The notes under the pieces: generated by a model
Seen by the model: the letters and a program-made list of their open reading frames with translations, nothing else
The model's database searches: none
What the model was told of the DNA's origin: nothing
NCBI GenBank assembly: GCA_964035015.1
Contig: OZ036002.1
Span: 31,001-95,000 of the forward strand
Direction: 5' to 3'
Source of the DNA: Corallium rubrum
Taxonomy: Eukaryota; Cnidaria; Anthozoa; Scleralcyonacea; Coralliidae
DNA length: 64,000 bases
Position numbers and translations under genes: made by a program
Part shown: positions 60,977-64,000 of the stretch, piece after piece
Layout: every line of letters starts with the position of its first letter
Numbering within the stretch: the stretch's first letter is position 1

Positions 60977-62271
60977 ATGGAAACGCAAAAGCAATTGCTT
61001 AGTTTCTCTGATGATCTTAACAACTTCCAATGGGCAGGAACCACGCCAGAGCTTAAAGACTATTTTAGTGAGTTATACGAGGATGAAACTTGTGAAGTCG
61101 TAAAAGATTCTATGCATAACTCTGTATATATCAAGTTTACTGAGTTCACGGTTAAACTCTGAAGATTTTTGGAGAGAAGGCAAAAGAAGTGAGAAGTTCT
61201 CTCTTCAATTTACTTAAACATCCTGAAACGTCTCAAGATACTTCGCCACCATTACTCATCGATGTCGACGAAGTCGAAGCTTCTTCTCCAAAGTCAACCA
61301 TTACGAGTCAAGAGTACTTGAACATGAAAAAGGAACTTACCAACATCAGGCAAGAAATATTTGCTGTAAAACATCAGCTTTTGCCTCATGCTTCAACTAA
61401 AAATGAAGATGAATCGAATATCAACGACCTCAAACAAGAGATAAAATTCCTAGCGGCCGAGCGTGACGAACTTAAAAGAATGGTTGAAAAGCTTCACCAG
61501 GAGAAGGAAAGTCTCGTTACTGCTTTGAACATCGTCGTTAATGAAAGCAACTTCAACAAACAACGGCAACATGTTCCGTTAAAAGAAAACTCAAACTGCG
61601 ATACAGCTGCCGTGGATGGTACATCAAACAACGACGATAGCGACAGTGGTCGTCCATGGGCTACTGTAAATAACAGCCGAAGGAAAAGGTCAAAAGTCAA
61701 ACCTACAGACTCCAAGAGCAAAGGTGAAACGCCTTTAGACAATCACAAAACTCGTCAAAACAATAAAGACCGACCAACTACAGTTATTCTTGGTGATTCT
61801 ATAACCTATGGCTTACAAGGATGGAGAATATCTGACAAAAATAACAAGGTCGTTTCGCACTCTTTTTCTGGAGCCAAAATTAGTGATTTATTTCATCATG
61901 CAATTCCAACACTGGAGAATAAACCAGAAAAGATAATTCTACATATTGGAACTAACAACGTCAGTCGAAGCGAAGATCCGCAAGAAGTTGCAGACGAAAT
62001 CGTGAAGTTATGCAAATTTATTGAACAAGAGTCTCCAAACACCAAGATTGGATTGTCAGAGTTAACGCCACGAAGTGACTCGAAGAAAACCAACAATGTG
62101 AGAGAATCTGTCAACAAGATTCTAAGGTCCTTCTGTCGCACCAGAGATTGGAAGACGATTCCACATCCAGATTTAAACGAACGATTTTTGAACTCTCGTG
62201 GTATTCACCTCAATGCGACTGGAACATCTATACTTGCTAGAGACTACAAAGCATTTATTAACCAACATTGA
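60977..62271 (+). pseudogene. LINE ORF1: coiled coil plus SGNH esterase, one frameshift
   Basis: ATG 60977 begins METQKQLLSFSDDLNN; after 61 codons the frame stops at FTVKL, and a one-base shift restores LKIFGEKAKEVRSSLFNLLK in the frame that runs to 62271. Residues 40-110 of the second part are a charged coiled coil (KEIKFLAAERDELKR-like heptads), followed by a basic linker (NNSRRKRSKVKP). The SGNH domain shows TTVILGDSITYGLQGW (Ser of block I), KIILHIGTNNVSRSED (block III Asn) and NSRGIHLNATG (His of block V). ORF1 proteins of this type occur in CR1 and L2 LINEs and bind RNA or lipids. The sequence is 95% readable. Confidence 0.88.
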
Positions 62272-64000
62272 TTATCTACTTGGGAAACTGAAGGTAGCAT
62301 TTATAACAAAACTCCCAAGGTTAGAGGTTAGAGGTTTTAAATTTGCTTCAATTAACATAACAAGCTTGCTTGCTCACAAAGATGAACTGCGTGTTTGGGT
62401 TGAAAACCTAAATATAGATGTTTTAGCAATTAATGAAAGTAGACTTGACGCTTCAATCCCAAATAGTTGTGTAAGTATAACTAACTATAATATTGTTCGG
62501 AAAGATAGAAATCGCAACGGTGGTGGTGTCGCTGTCTACATTCATAATTCAGTCAACCATACAAATAGATCGCATTTAATTCCTGAGACAATGGAAGCTG
62601 TTTGTATTGATATATTGAAACAGAATAGCAGGCCTTTCTCAATTGTTTGCTGTTATAGACCACCTAATAAAGATTCTGAAGATTTCTATAATAGTTTGAA
62701 GACCATTACGGCCAAAATAGATAGTAAAGGAAAAGAACTATATATATTAGGTGACTTGAATTCAAATCTTATTTCTTCGCAGAAAAATAAAACCCCAGCG
62801 TTTATTAACTGAGCTTATAGAAGAGTACCAACTCACTCAACTAATCTTGGAACCTACTCGTGTCACTAAATCGAGCAGTACCTTGATTAACGTTATCTTA
62901 ACAAACACTCCTAACCGAATCGTCTGTAGTGGTGTTCTTCATGTCGGTATTAGTGACCACAGCATAGTGTTTGGGGTAAGAAAAATTGCTTTTCATTGCA
63001 CAAAAAAACATAGGATAATTGAATTAAGAAACTTTAAAAAGTTCAATGCAGAAAGCTTCAAATCTGACTTAACATCTGCACACTGGGATAATTTAACGTT
63101 GACTGACAATCCCAATGATATGTGGGTTGCCTGGAAAAACATGTTTTTAATCATAGCCGATAAGCATGCACGTTTTAAGAAAAGGAGAGTAAGACATAAA
63201 AAATCACCTCGGCTCACTTCTGATATTAAAAAAAGAATGATTGAGCGTGATAGATTAAAAGCTGTGGCTACCAAAACAGGCGATCCGGTTGAGTGGGCTA
63301 ACTTCAAGCAATTAAAAAACTCTTTAAACAATGAAATTAAAAAAATTAAAGAAGAATATTATCACAATCGTTTTAATGAAACCTTTGGACAATCTAAACA
63401 AACTTGGCCAACTATAAATGAAGTGATGTCAAGAAACACTAAGTCTGAACTTAATGTGCAAACCGTAACTATTAACAACACCGCATATACCAATCCGGAA
63501 CAAATAGCTGAATTATTTAACAAACGTTTTACGGAGATTGGTCCTAACCTAGCATCAAAATTACCTACTTAGTAACACGTTTACGTTTACTGAAATAACA
63601 CCATCTGATGTTAAAATCGTAATAAACAATCTTAAAACAGATATGGCGACTGGCTTAGGCAAAATCCCCTGTCGCCTTGTAAAAGAAGCGGCTCCAATAA
63701 TAGCTGCTTCGCTTTGTCACATATTCAATACTTCCATTCGTGCGGGAATTTTCCCGGATGACTGGAAGAGAGCCAAAGTTACTCCCATTTACAAAGCAGA
63801 TGCTAAGGATGAATTGAACAATTATAGACCAATCTCTGTTCTATCTCCCATTGCAAAAGCTTTGAAAGACTTATTCATAACCAGTTGCTTCACTACCTGC
63901 AGTCATCTAACTTATTATCTAAACACCAATCAGGTTTTTGAAGCCTTCACTCTACTACAACATCACTATTGGACGCAACTAGGGAATGGTTTGCTAATAC
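62198..64000 (+). pseudogene. LINE ORF2: APE endonuclease and partial reverse transcriptase, frameshifted
   Basis: The endonuclease part shows FASINITSLLAHKDELRVW, INESRLDASIP, GGGVAVYIHNS, CCYRPPNKDSEDF and YILGDLNSN, then after a frameshift near 62800 SSTLINVILTNTP and GISDHSIVFGVR (the catalytic SDH). A linker of charged helices follows. After another break at ~63570 the RT begins: TGLGKIPCRLVKEAAP, FPDDWKRAKVTPIYK and NNYRPISVLSPIAK. A third frameshift near 63866 leads to LSKHQSGF-stop-SLHST. The catalytic YADD lies beyond the window. The true start is probably near 62285. The family is CR1/L2-like by endonuclease and linker style. Confidence 0.88.

Larger units (their letters stand above)
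60892..64000 (+). mobile_element. Long CR1/L2-like LINE, 5' end present, runs off the window
   Basis: An ~85-base leader, ORF1 with coiled coil and SGNH esterase, and ORF2 with APE endonuclease and the first RT blocks follow in order. ORF1 and ORF2 frames overlap by about 74 bases. Its start abuts the CCCT tail of the previous LINE fragment. Several frameshifts indicate an inactive copy. Confidence 0.88.

Noticed and set aside
61896-62141. Minus-strand ORFs opposite the LINE ORF1
   Set aside because: Shadows of the SGNH-encoding plus frame, which has clear domain motifs.

Overview
This window reads as a repeat-dominated stretch of an invertebrate animal genome, and I find no ordinary cellular gene that I can name. 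The evidence for a eukaryote is spliced transposase exons with GT/AG borders, long micro- and minisatellites, TATA-type promoters, and the mix of mobile elements: a DIRS-like element, a Crypton, a ZMYM1-type hAT, CR1/L2-like LINEs with an esterase ORF1, and many MITEs. That combination is common in cnidarians, sponges and other marine invertebrates; the exact lineage is inference.

Bases 1-31073 are one head-to-tail macrosatellite of 15 complete units plus a partial one. The unit is about 2,049 bp, nearly identical between copies, and has no ORF of 60 codons or more. Each normal unit carries a ~260-bp foldback (MITE-like) segment, a paired CRE motif, and a cluster of TTACCACA/TGTGGTAA iterons arranged as an inverted repeat around a TATA box. 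Two units (1,802 bp each) have lost the inside of the foldback at an identical palindromic junction, and the array itself ends at the same short inverted repeat.

Bases 31074-41949 hold two candidate exons of an unknown minus-strand gene, several MITEs and long-hairpin elements, a 2.6-kb TIR element with a TA target duplication, two related 15-bp minisatellites in opposite orientation, and a small cluster of three intronless ORFs of unknown function (39480-40934) beside CArG-like repeats.

Bases 41950-47717 are a decayed DIRS-like retroelement on the minus strand with 302-bp inverted ends, gag with a zinc knuckle, RT/RNase H and an SGNH/GDSL esterase ORF; a LINE 3' fragment has landed in the esterase. 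Bases 47883-54676 carry the scattered exons of a decayed multi-exon DNA-transposon transposase, split by a region holding a Crypton tyrosine recombinase, three hairpin elements and a Harbinger-like MITE.

Bases 54877-58239 are a complete hAT element with matching 8-bp target duplications and a broken ZMYM1-like transposase. Downstream lies a LINE 3' fragment split by a 1,955-bp TIR element with 9-bp target duplications, then a long LINE (60892 to the window edge) with ORF1 (coiled coil plus SGNH esterase) and ORF2 (APE endonuclease plus the start of the reverse transcriptase), frameshifted in several places. Every large coding region shows stops or frameshifts, so the picture is a graveyard of nested elements next to a young, homogenised satellite.
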